Origin: Cenococcum geophilum 1.58
Lineage: Eukaryota > Ascomycota > Dothideomycetes > Gloniales > Gloniaceae
Assembly: GCA_001692895.1 (NCBI GenBank)
Contig: KV748205.1
Span: forward strand, 372,001 to 436,000
Direction of reading: 5' to 3'
Length of the DNA stretch: 64,000 bases
Numbering within the stretch: the first letter of the stretch is position 1; each line of letters opens with the position of its first letter. The position numbers were made by a program, and so were the translations under genes. The notes under the pieces were generated by a model. It was not told the DNA's origin and did no database searches. It was given only the letters and a program-made list of their open reading frames with translations. Shown here piece after piece: positions 24,815 to 34,593 of the stretch.

Positions 24815-25085
24815 TGTTTGTACTAATTTAATAGCATAAGTGAGTTAGATCTAGGGGCACGAAATACGTATAGTATTGTATGCTTGTTTAGATAATAGTA
24901 ACTGTCAATTATATAAAGCAGACTACGTGGTCTATATACTAATGCACCTCCCCCCTAATTAGTTAGTGCTTTATAAGTGCACNAGACGCGTAAGNNAGTN
25001 GTTNGTGCACTNAACGCGTAAACGCNTACCTGGTGTACCGAACGCGTAAGCACGCGGTTAGTACAACAGGTGCTATAATTATACA
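24815..25085 (-). repeat. Copia-2 right LTR (5' LTR), contains N bases
   Basis: 271 bp, TGTTTGTACT to AATTATACA, aligned without gaps to the left LTR. Seven or so N bases at 24983-25026 fall in sequence shared by all three copia LTR copies in the window, so they probably reflect unresolved repeat reads. Inside the element it is preceded by TTACTAATCAG, the presumed primer-binding region on the minus strand. Confidence 0.94.
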
Positions 25086-25090
25086 TATAG

Positions 25091-27756
25091 CTTAAGAAAA
25101 TAATTATACGGTTTAAGAGGCAATCCTTAAATAAACGCCTTCTATTAACGTAAGGCTACCTCTTACTATTTTACTATGCCTCCTATAACTGTTCTATCTA
25201 GTACCAATAAATTAACTAAATAGACTTTATCTGCCTTCCGTTTATACGCAGTTACTACATTTATAGTGTTTAGTTAGGCCTTATTCCAGTAGCTTTCTAT
25301 TTATATTATAAATAAATCCGTTATCTTTAATATTTAATATATAAGGGACTTAGCTTTTACTTTAAATATTAGCTTCCGATTCTTCCTTAAGTATTTCTTT
25401 AGGACTTCCTTTAATGTTTTACTGTCGAGCTTTTTCTATTTAATATTATACTCCTTTCCCTACTAATAGCTCTGTCTAGCAGATATTTAAAACGGCATAT
25501 GTCCGTATTAGAGCCGTATCTTATTTCCCTCCTCTTTATTCTTAATATCCTCCTTATCCTAATATACTGGGTTATAAGTAACCCCGGATATAATCCTAGT
25601 AGTTATACTGGCTATACGTTTCCTAAACTGTTTTCTATACTAATACCTTTATCTAGTTTAAAGAATATTATATTTTTATAGGACGTTAAGAACCTTATTT
25701 TAACTCTACTATCTTCTAATTAAATAATATAAGATACCTAACCTATTACGGTTTGTTTTATTGCCAGTCTAGCCCTTACTAACTATAGCTTACTAAGTAT
25801 CACCTTATATAATATTTCCCCTATAGTAATAAATATTATAGATATTAAGACGTTACCTATTACTATAGGGACCGTATATACTAGCCTAATAAACTTAGAC
25901 TATGTTCTATTTATAGACGTTAGACGTACGCCTTATAACTATAAAGGTAGACTTAATATTAGTAGGCCGTGTTATAAGGCTACGCTTTCCTTAATAAGGT
26001 TAAGCTTAGCTTTAGAGTTTATTAAGTATTTAGCCCTTCCGTCTTTTATCTACGCTTTTACCTTTAAGCACCACCTTTAAAACTAAATAAATTCTGCTTT
26101 TTGTTTAATCTGGTCTACTTTAGTAGTTATTAAGCCGGCTTAGTTAGCATAGAATATTAGGTGTGCTAATAATATGGATACCTTAACGTCCTTTTGCTTT
26201 TATTAGTAAGGCTCTATAAGGGGTAGCGGGAGAGGCTTAAAGAATAGCCTTGCGACCTTGGGTATGTATATAAGGCAGTTACTAATAGTAACTTTAATAG
26301 TTTTTAATAAGATCTTGTCCGCTATTACTATTAGGCTTAGGATATTTCCTTTTAGTATGTCTATTATCCTAACTGGCTTTAGTCGTAATACTTTAGCTAT
26401 TATTGTTATATCTATTATTTACTCTATCTTAGCTGTTTAGTGTAGTTTATTTTATTAACCTTATCACTACTTAATAGTGGTGGAGGAGCCTGCTATTAGA
26501 GCCGTAGTGCGATTTAGATATATCCTCCTAGTTATATATTTTAAACCGTTGCCGGTTATAGACTAGATAGTTTTAGAGGCTATTTTATTACCCTTACTTT
26601 CCCTTATAGTCTCCTAAGATTATATACCTATGGCGTAGGCTATAACTAGATTGTGGCCCCTACTAAATTAACGTATATTAACTCTACTTAGTATATATTT
26701 TCCTAGGACTTACTAAGTTTCTCTTTACTTTTAGCGTTACTACCCTCTATAATCTTTACGGAAGCTACCTTTAGTTAAACACCTATTGCTAGCGTATTAG
26801 GATTAATATTCGCGTTCTACTTTAGCTAGTCTTTAAGGAACTAGATCTAATTATCGCTTAGTAAATACGGAATTATATTTCTTAGGCGCTTATATATTCT
26901 AGCGCATATTTAGTTATTTTTATTTATATATAGGAAACTATAACAAACTAACTCTTAGAGCTCTAGACACTAATTAATAAAATAGTAAGTACCCCTATAT
27001 CTATAATACGTCTAATTTTATATCTAGTATACGCTAAAGTTCCCTAGCCCTCTATACCTTCCTAGGCCCGGCTTATATTATTCTTATAGCGCTCCCTTAT
27101 AGGGCGGCTACGGTTTATTGTTACCTAGTGCCAGTTACGGGTCTATTTATTCTTAACGCATTAACACCCTATTTAGGAACTATATATACTATATTAGATC
27201 TTAGCAAATCCTATTTAGGAATAGCATTAAAGATATAACGCCTACTAATTTAACCGTCCTAAGGTTAAGCTTCTAGAGTTAATTAGTAAGTTTCTCTAGT
27301 TTAAGGTCTTTTTCCTAAGTTATTTAACGGGTATTTATTAACTCGCTTAGCTAAGAGTCTATAGGTAGTTAAAGGGTAGTATTTTTTTAGTTTATTATAG
27401 CTAGTTACTAATTATAGAATTGTCTAACTAGCTGACAAAGGCCTTGTTTCTTAGGATTTATTATTAATAGCCAATTAGCGCCTTTATACGAATTAAGCCT
27501 GTCTTTTATAGCTCTCCTTAGTAGGTAGAAGTTAAAAGACTCTTACCTATTAGGGTTGGCTCCTATTTTAGTTATTATATATCTTTAGTATTTAAATAGA
27601 AGTCTTCTTACGAACCAGTATCCTCATTTATAGTTTTCTAAATTGCTAGCCTTAGTAACCTTTTAGGAGATTAATGTAAACTACCTATAGTATTCGCGTA
27701 TACTATTAGGTAGATTATTCCTATACTACAGTATATAGGCTTCTAAGAATTCTACC
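25091..27756 (-). pseudogene. Element G: gag C-terminus, protease and linker
   Basis: Minus-strand protein remnant, 2.7 kb, between the Copia-2 and hAT insertions. From the right: a gag-like region with GYWFVRRLLFKY and IGANPN near 27.6 kb; then a retropepsin-like fold near 26.0 kb reading DGRAKYLINSKAKLNLI, where DSGAxLNLI is expected, so the catalytic Asp is now Asn; then SVAL.HGLLILSLPL and a VILSK.WLVR segment, the usual protease tail in this gag-pro family; and finally a linker toward RT. No zinc knuckle was identified. Plus-strand open frames at 25499-25681 and 26258-26440 are antisense shadows of this gene. Confidence 0.72.
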
Positions 27757-27929
27757 GTTTTAACCAGTGTAAGAGATGGATAGATCGAGATTGGATCGGG
27801 ATCCATCAATCCACTAATCCATGCTTAATCCATTGGTGGCGTGGATATAGATCTAGATCTAATAGTTATCCATTTATGGCGTTGTTAAGGCAACGCCGTA
27901 ATATATTAATTACTGCACTAACTATTAGA

Positions 27930-30657
27930 TGGCGTAAAAGGGGTAAGCTAGTAAGATAGCAGTAAAAATAATAAAGTCTCTTACCTCTTATTCTTATTAT
28001 TACTATTAACTATACCTCTAAAGCTAAGAAAGAAGAAGGCTGTTGCTAAACCACCTTTACCACCTCTACTACTACCACCTCCCTTAAACGTACCTCTATA
28101 CCTTTAGCCACGAGATAGCCCTACCTGGCAGCCTTACCGCCGTACCGCCTAGTCTCCTAACTTATCGGATATAGTAGTAAGGCTAGAAGATTAAGTCTCT
28201 AATATAACCGAGCCCGATTAATCTACTATAATTTAAATAACGCTGACGCCTGATTTTAATATACTTGAGATCTTAACTCTTATAATAGCTCTAACGTCTA
28301 ATACGTTTAGCGCTAATTGGTTTACTAAAGCGCGCGCTAGCAAGGCTCCTCCTAAAGATAAGAGTTAGTTTAATTGGTCCTAGGTTAACTAGAATAAATT
28401 ACCTAGCTATATTATCCTAATCTCTAAAGGTAATAGTAAGCTTTCCTTCCTAATCTAGCGGCTAGGCGTACTAATAAAGAACCATAAAACTAGCGACCGG
28501 TGGTGGCTCTGTAAGGAGTGTTATTATAAGTATAGTATTAAGGCCTACTCCTAGAACACCTATAAAGGAAGCTTTAATATTATAAAGTATATTTAAGTAG
28601 TCTATAGTCGTACATTTAATAAGAAGGGTAAGGAGGTACTATACGCGTTAAAGTTAATCTCCGTACTTAAAGGTCTTAATATAAATAATCCCCGGGAGCA
28701 GCAGGTTCTTAATGAGTTAGCGTATACGTTTAATAAGAAGACGTTTAGGCGACTCCTTCTTTAATAGATTATTTATAATAACGTGTCTTTTAGGCAAGTT
28801 AATAGGCCGGTTTTTCGCGAGTTTATTAAATATCTGTCGCCTTAAGTAGTAGAATATATGCCTAGTAGATAGTTAGTTAGATCTTGGATTATTAAGGGCT
28901 ATACTTACTATAAGGCGGCAGTAAAGAGAGAGCTATAACGCGTAGTTAGTAAGATTTATTTATCTTTTAACCTATAGACATCGGGCAACCTTCTTTTGCT
29001 TAATAGTGTTATTACCTACTTTCTTAATAAAGATTTTAAGCCTTAAGTAACTTTTCTTGCTATTTTAAAGCAGACTAGTTTATATACTGGCGTTAATATT
29101 ATAGAAGACGTAATTGCCGTAATTAAAGACTTTGGCATTAAGAATAAGTAGATTAGGTATTTTATACTAGATAACGCGGCTAATAATAATATGGCAATAA
29201 CGGCCATTATAAAGGAGTTTGACTTTAATCTAATTAAGCGCCGGCTACGTTGTTTAGGCTATATTATTAATATTATTACCCGCTATCTCTTATATGGCTA
29301 TAACCTAGATTTATTTAAAGCGGAGGATATAGTACCTAAGAATATAAAAGCGTAGTTATAGACGTGAAGGAAGTAAGGACCAGTTGGTAAAGCTTATAAC
29401 TTAATTATATAGGTATATATAAGCCCTTAAAGAAGATATCGGTGGTATAAAAGTAAGTAGTTCTAAAAGTATAAATTAGTTAATAGTGCTAATAAATTAT
29501 TAGGCTAAAAGACGTATCTCTAAAGCATCCTCCTAGAGGACTAATAGGATATAATAACAACCCGAGACCTCTCCTAATCTAACGTTACCCGCTAGAATAG
29601 TACTTATAAGGAATTCTATATACTAAATTAGCTTCACGCGCCATTTAAAGACTTTATATAGTTAGAGTAGTAACGCGTAAGATAACTAAAAGAGAGGCTA
29701 GAATCTACTTAGCTAGAAGACTAAGATAACGCTTAGAATATAATCTTTAAAGATATACTTACTGCGGACAATTAGGAGGTTCTAATATAGTATAAAAATT
29801 TACTTAAACTATACTAGGTTATAACTATGGACCTATAAGGCCAACTAGGTAATAGTAAGTCATATGGGCTAGTTAATATTTAGTAGGATATTAAATGCAT
29901 TACTAAAGAACTTACCTCCGCGTATAAACGCTTTAAATCCACACCGCCCTTATTAATTAAAGGAGAATGGTATTTCGCTATATAAATTAAGTTCGTACTT
30001 AATAAGGCTTAACGGTACTATATAAAGATCGATAAGTTAGCAGCCTATATCGCCGCAGTTATCCTTTATCCTAGATATAATTGGTAGTATATAGAAGCTT
30101 AGTAGGAGTATAAGAAGACTTAGATTACGTTTACCCGTAAATTAGTTAAACGTCTATAGCTTATAGACTATAAGTAATAGCCTATTTTAGAAGCTCTATC
30201 CCTAAAGAAGAAAAAGCTTAGGCGTAAGCTTAATATTATAGAGGCCTATAGGATAAAAGGTCTTTAGAAGAGTGGCTATTAATATTATTCTGCTACCGTA
30301 CAGGATAAATATAATCGCTATTGTACGTAGAATTAAGTTAAAGATTGCAAGACTCTAATCGAGTGGTAGAGAACTATTAGCCGCGAATAGTACCCGCACC
30401 TTGCTTAAATAGCTATTAATCTCCTATTAATTCTAGCTATAAGCGATAAGTTAGAACGTATCTTTAGCCGTCTTAGCTAGATAGTTATAAAACGCCGCAA
30501 CCACCTTAAGTAGAGTACGATCTAGGTAACTTTATATCTCTACTTCTAGAATAAAAATAAGATTATTAATTTAAGACTTAATATAACTCCACTTAAGCCT
30601 ATAAAGTTAACTTTTTTAGAGTTAATTAGGTCTAAGAAGCGGAGGTTATTATTTTAA
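27930..30657 (+). pseudogene. hAT transposase, broken
   Basis: Plus-strand transposase remnant. N-terminal proline-rich stretch about 28050-28120; a BED-type zinc finger beginning RWWLCKECYYKY at 28495-28530; an RNase H-like core with LSFNLWTSGNLL near 28965-29000 (Asp expected where Asn is read), IRYFILDNAANNN at about 29155-29190, and RLRCLGYIINIITRY near 29240; and a C-terminal hATC dimerisation domain with QYPHLAQIAINLLLILAIS then ERIFSR at about 30390-30470. About 850 codons, normal for hAT. Stops are TAA/TAG at CAG/TGG positions, so the element is inactive unless a trans-acting copy exists. Confidence 0.9.
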
Positions 30658-30667
30658 GCAATCCTTA

Positions 30668-31250
30668 TAAGCGCCGCTAAGGCGCTAGTGGTAAGCAAGC
30701 TAATAGCGATTTTCTATACTAGGTATGGAAAATCCTAATTAGTTAGTAGAAGTTAGGGTTTATAGGTTATAGTAGAACTTAGTAAATAGTTATAGTAGGA
30801 CTTAGTAGAACTTAGTGGACAGTTACGGTGGAACTTAGTAGACAGTTACGGTGGAACTTAGTGGACAGTTACGGTGGAACTTAGTGGACAGTTGCGGTGG
30901 AACTTGGTAGACAGTTGCGGTGGAACTTAGTGGATAGTTGCGGTGGAAATTGGTGGACAGTTACGGTAGAACTTAGTGGACAGTTGCGGTAGAACTTGGT
31001 GGACAGTTACGGTGGAAATCGGTGGATAGTTGCGGTAGAACTCGGTGGACAGTTGCGGTAGAACTTGGTAGACAGTTGTGGTGGAACTTAGTGGATAGTA
31101 GAACTTAGTAGACAGTTGCGGTGGAACTCGGTAGACAGCTGCGGTAGAGCTTAGCAAATAGCTGTAGTTATGTGACTTAAAGATTATAATAAAAACCACA
31201 CTGTGCCGTTATATAACGTGAGTGGCGAAAATCGCTAGAATTAGCTTAAT
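30668..31250. repeat. Hairpin module copy 3 plus 23-bp minisatellite in hAT 3' region
   Basis: Begins with the third copy of the shared module (GCCGCTAAGGCGCTAG) with inverted pair GCGATTTTC...GGAAAATC. About 16 tandem copies of a 23-bp unit (GTGGAACTTAGTGGACAGTT plus three bases) follow at 30775-31160. At 31221-31246 lies GCGAAAATCGCTAGAATTAGC, roughly the inverse of AGCTAATAGCGATTTTC at 30698-30714, so the whole unit may be a MITE with internal tandem repeats. A minus-strand open frame here (30927-31199) is a by-product of the repeat lacking stops. Confidence 0.75.
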
Positions 31251-31547
31251 ATATGGTAAAATTAAAGCCTAGGCCCTAGGCAACCTATTAAGAACATCAG
31301 GAAATTTTTTTTTGGGCACGTTGTCGTAAGCGAAAATCGGGGTCTGCAAAACCTGCGTAAGTCGCAATTTTGGCAATTTGCGGCAATTTGCAGCAATTTA
31401 CTATAAATACGCAAGTAGCCTATGCAAATTGCTGNAAATACGCAAGTAGCCTGTGNAAGTTGCTGCAAATTGCTAAAATTGCTAAAATCGCGACTTAAGC
31501 AGACCCTAATTTTTGGCTGCAATAAAAATACCACAAAGCTCCGCATA

Positions 31548-32140
31548 AAGCTCTACTAAGGCTCTGCACGAAGTTCTGCACGAAGCTCTACACAAAGCTC
31601 TACACGAAGCTCTACACGAAGCTCTACACGAAGCTCTACACAAAGCTCTACACGAAGCTCTACACGAAGCTCTACACGAAGCTCTACCACAAAGCTCTAC
31701 ACGAAGCTCTACACGAAGCTCTACACGAAGCTCTACACAAAGCTCTACACGAAGCTTTGCACGAGGCTCTACACGAGGCTCTACACGAAGGTCTGCGTAC
31801 AGAGGCTCTGCACGAGGCTCTACACGAAGCTCTGTACGAAGCTCTGCACGAAGCTCTACACAAAGCTCTACACAAAGCCCTGCACGAAGCTCTACACAAA
31901 GCTTTGCGCGAGGCTTTACACAAGGCTCTANATAAAGCTCTGCGTACAGAGGCTCTATNNGAGGCTCTGTACGAAGCTCTGCACGAAGCTCTANACGAAG
32001 CTTTGCACGAGGCTCTACACAAGGCTCTATATGAAGCTCTGCATAGGGCTTTACACAAAGCTCTACGTACAGAGGCTCTGCACGAGGCTTTGCGCGAAGC
32101 TCTGCGTATGGAGGCTCTACACGAAGCTCTGCATCGGGTC
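31548..32140. repeat. 12-bp minisatellite (GCTCTACACGAA)n
   Basis: About 49 tandem copies of a 12-bp unit with point variants (GCTCTGCACGAA, GCTTTGCGCGAG, GCTCTACACAAA). Because the unit has no stop in several frames, both strands show long open frames (plus 31757-32203, minus 31684-32199) encoding monotonous EALH or RASC tetrapeptides. These are products of the repeat. N bases at 31931-31993 reflect assembly ambiguity. Confidence 0.92.
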
Positions 32141-32539
32141 CCCGCTATATTCCTAATAGCCTCTATACATGCCTCTGCTAAGATACCCCTTATATACACC
32201 TAGGTAGCTACCTTATTTTCTACCCTTCCTTATATCCTCCCTACCTAGGAAGACACTAGAACGACAGCTAGCAGACAACCGTCACCAGAACCAGATGACT
32301 ACCGTTTAAATGACCATCTAGCAAACGCTATGAACGATTTAATTAACTAATTAATTGAATTAAACCAGAGCTTTAATATCGGCCCGTCGCCGAATCAAAT
32401 TAAGGCCTCCTAGGTAGGCACCCTAGACGACCACCGTTCAAATATACAGCCAGCGAACGGCCATAGAGAACGATTCGAATTAATATAATTAATCGATCAA
32501 TCGAATCAGGCGGAGCCTTTAATCGGGCCGACCTTTCCC

Positions 32540-32850
32540 CTAAATTACAGACAGGTAGGCATAGACAGTAGCACAAACAGGAGGCACAGACGGTAGGCAT
32601 AAACGGTAGGTATAAACAGGTAGGCATAGACAGGTAGCACAGATAGGTAGATATAAATAGGTAGGTATAGACAGTAGGCACAGATAGGTAGGCACAGATA
32701 GTAGGCATAGGTAGGTAGGCATAGGCAGGTATAAATAGATAGATAAATAGATAGACAGACAGATAGACAGATAGGCAGGTAGGCAGATAGGTAGATAGGT
32801 AGATAGATAGATAGATAGATAGACAGGTAGGCAGGCAGGTAGGTAGGCAC
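32540..32850. repeat. GGTAGGCACAGA / GATA-type simple repeat array
   Basis: Degenerate array of AGGTAGGCATAGACAGTAGGC-like units that grades into (GATA)n at 32730-32820. The corresponding place in the second element (40003-40112) holds a shorter array of the same kind, so the array expanded or contracted inside a conserved backbone. The minus-strand open frames of 60-102 codons here are repeat artefacts. Confidence 0.88.
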
Positions 32851-32989
32851 TAGGCCTAGTTAGGAAATCAGTACACAGCTAGCAGATCGTTAGGAATACC
32901 GCCAATTAATAATTTAGAGCCTTTATAAAGAGTATCCCCCTTATCTTAATTGCTTAATAAATAGCTTTATATTTTATATAGTTATATAG

Positions 32990-33085
32990 GAATATAAAAT
33001 ATATAAAATATAAAATATATAAAATATGCAAAATGTGTAAAATATATAAAATATATAAAATATACAAAACGTATAAAATATACAG
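32990..33085. repeat. 9-bp AT-rich array (ATATAAAAT)n
   Basis: About ten copies of a 9-bp unit with small variants. It lies where the second copy of the element has different AT-rich arrays (40210-40400), so the two copies differ in array type at this point too. Confidence 0.85.
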
Positions 33086-33386
33086 GCTCTACGCGTTTGC
33101 TGCGAGTTACTATAAAATACGCAGGCTTTATACAGTTTGCTGTAAGTTGCTGTAAAATATATAGGCTCTATATAGTTTGCCGCAAAATGCGTAAACCACA
33201 CAAGACCATATACGACTGCCGCGACCGTACAGTTTGCCGCAAATTGCCGCAAACTGCAACAACGAGCCTGAAAAAAAATTTCCTGATGAATGGATAAAGT
33301 TTGGATCTCGATCCAGATCTAATGGATTTAATGGATTTGGATTTGGATCTAGATCCAATCCATCTATCTCTTACACTGGTTTTAAC

Positions 33387-33932
33387 TTATTAAAAGTAGT
33401 TACTTCCTTAGTAGTCTATTTTAAGCTTTCCTATAAGTTCCATCTAGTTACTAATAGCAAACTTAGGTAGACTTTAAATTTATGTCCCTATCTAATAGTC
33501 GCAATACTCTAGAAGTCCTTAATACTTCTTATTGTTCGTAATACGGTGCTAGATGCATAGCCGCTTATACTACTTAATAAATTATAATATATTTTATTTT
33601 ATAAAGTAAAGGATCCTAGAGGTTCCTAGAGCCGGTATAAGCTAGGCTATAATATACACCTTATTTCGTTCTATTAGTAGTTTAGTAGGAGGTAGCGGAC
33701 CTACAGTTTCTTTAGGGACAGGTAGGTGGGCCTTATAACCCTTATTCTCTATCTATTAAGGGTTATTAGTCCCTAATGTTATAAAAGTTAGGGTTAGTAT
33801 CGTATGCCCTAGTTTAGGAGAGCTTCGCGGTTTAATAGGCTGCTTACTTTCCTCTCCCTTCTTAGCGCCCTTACTGTTGTTATAGAATAGGCCTAATATT
33901 CCTAACAATCCCTTTACTGGTACTATCGCCAT
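33387..33932 (-). pseudogene. Element G: gag N-terminus
   Basis: Minus strand, with Met codon at 33932-33930. The N-terminus reads MAIVPVKGLLGILGLFYNNS, followed by a Lys/Pro-rich segment, KLGHTILTLTF, and VPKETVGPLPPTKLLIERN. The frame runs to the hAT target site and continues at 27756. The start is supported by the lack of any earlier in-frame coding signal and by the non-coding look of the sequence to its right. Function: presumably the structural protein of a gypsy-like retroelement, inferred from the protease and RT segments downstream in the same frame. Confidence 0.6.
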
Positions 33933-34593
33933 TATTATAAATTTAAAGGTAGCTTTAGTAAATGCGAGAATAATAGTATAGACTATTATAAATATAGTAA
34001 ATAAAATGTAAAAGATTTTTCTCTACCGTTCCTAGTGTGCTATAGTCCTTCCTTTTATCCTTTATTTTATTATACTATGTACCCGCCTCCTTATTGCTGC
34101 TTACCAACTACTATTCCCGCATAGAGAACTTAGCAAGTATCATTAGTTTATTCTTTATGGCGGTGGCTACGCATAGGTCGCTAATATGCCTATACTTCTT
34201 TATTTTAGTTATTCTATTATAGTTCTAGATCGTTCCTATACGTCTCCTGTATATAGAGCACCAGACTTCTAATCTAAAGAGCTTACTATTGTCCCTATGT
34301 GGAATGCCATAAAATATATAAGAGGGTATAACCTCTCTAAGATAGGAAGGTCTTAGTGCTGTTTATTAGTCGGTCGGTTAGTTTATCGGTTAGTTATAAT
34401 TAGTTAAAATTAAGCAGTAAGAAGAGAAAGAAAAGAGTGTATTAAAGGAAAGTTGTATATCTGTCGGTGTTACCTAAGTTATTAAAGACTCTAAGGGCTT
34501 TAGACCGACCTATATAACTGTGGAAGGCCTAGGCTCTCCCAAAGCTACGCCTAATCTAGATATTAAATCTAGGGGGCCAAATTACACCACCAT
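33933..34593 (-). other. Element G leader and possible 5' LTR
   Basis: No coding signal. A segment starting TGTTTATTAGTCGG at 34360 and ending CCAAATTACA at 34586 (227 bp) has TG...CA ends and would be the 5' LTR of element G on the minus strand. With no second copy in the window this cannot be verified. At 34594 sequence of gypsy copy A2 begins. Confidence 0.4.

Larger units (their letters stand above)
18717..25085 (-). mobile_element. Copia-2, complete Ty1/copia LTR retrotransposon (RIP-mutated)
   Basis: Element of 6369 bp with two LTRs of exactly 271 bp (18717-18987 and 24815-25085) and a perfect 5-bp target duplication TATAG (18712-18716, 25086-25090). It is inserted in element G, whose frame is restored by removing it. 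Coding is on the minus strand: gag from about 24054, CCHC knuckle about 23000-23080, protease 22626-22646, integrase 21.7-22.2 kb, RT 20.2-21.0 kb, RNase H to about 19480. A related truncated copy on the plus strand is at 40787-41729. LTR differences are mostly C/T and G/A. Several N bases sit in the right LTR. Confidence 0.95.
31295..33288. mobile_element. Satellite-bearing inverted-repeat element, copy 1 (inside hAT)
   Basis: The ends are CATCAGGAAATTTTTTTT...(GGC) on the left and the complementary sequence ending TTTCCTGATG on the right, about 30 bp with few mismatches. Inside, in order: a MITE-like GCAAATTGC-rich part (31310-31530), a 12-bp tandem array (31548-32140), a unique backbone (32140-32530) shared with the element at 39192-40521, a GGTAGGCACAGA array (32540-32850), a second shared backbone (32850-32960), a 9-bp AT array (32990-33085) and another GCAAATTGC-rich part. 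No transposase. Non-autonomous; no convincing target duplication was seen. Confidence 0.7.
27765..33378 (+). mobile_element. hAT DNA transposon with perfect 8-bp target duplication
   Basis: Starts CAGTGTAAGAGATGGAT and ends with the complementary ATCTATCTCTTACACTG, giving inverted ends of about 20 bp. Both sides are flanked by GTTTTAAC (27757-27764 and 33379-33386). An 8-bp duplication with CAGTG-type ends is diagnostic for hAT. Subterminal GATCTAGATCTAAT-like sequences occur at both ends. Total 5614 bp: a transposase remnant at 27.93-30.66 kb, then a hairpin/minisatellite unit (30668-31260), then a second inverted-repeat element (31295-33288). Removing the hAT restores the frame of element G, so the hAT is younger than G. 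Confidence 0.95.

Noticed and set aside
25499..26440. Two short hydrophobic plus-strand frames that look like membrane peptides
   Set aside because: They are antisense to the protease and linker part of element G; hydrophobicity follows from AT-rich complement codons.
30775..31160. Regularly spaced repeats resembling a CRISPR array
   Set aside because: The 23-bp units are contiguous with no unique spacers, and the context is a fungal hAT transposon.
31684..32203. Long open frames on both strands (171 and 148 codons)
   Set aside because: They are produced by a 12-bp tandem repeat without stop codons; the protein is a monotonous EALH or RASC tetrapeptide repeat with no start context.
32400..32850. 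Minus-strand frames of 60-102 codons with Tyr/Leu/Pro-rich protein
   Set aside because: Translation of GGTAGGCACAGA and GATA simple repeats; the reading continues in several frames equally well.
33097..33470. Overlapping frames of 66-92 codons near the hAT right end
   Set aside because: They span the end of the inverted-repeat element, hAT subterminal repeats and the target site, with no shared frame or homology.
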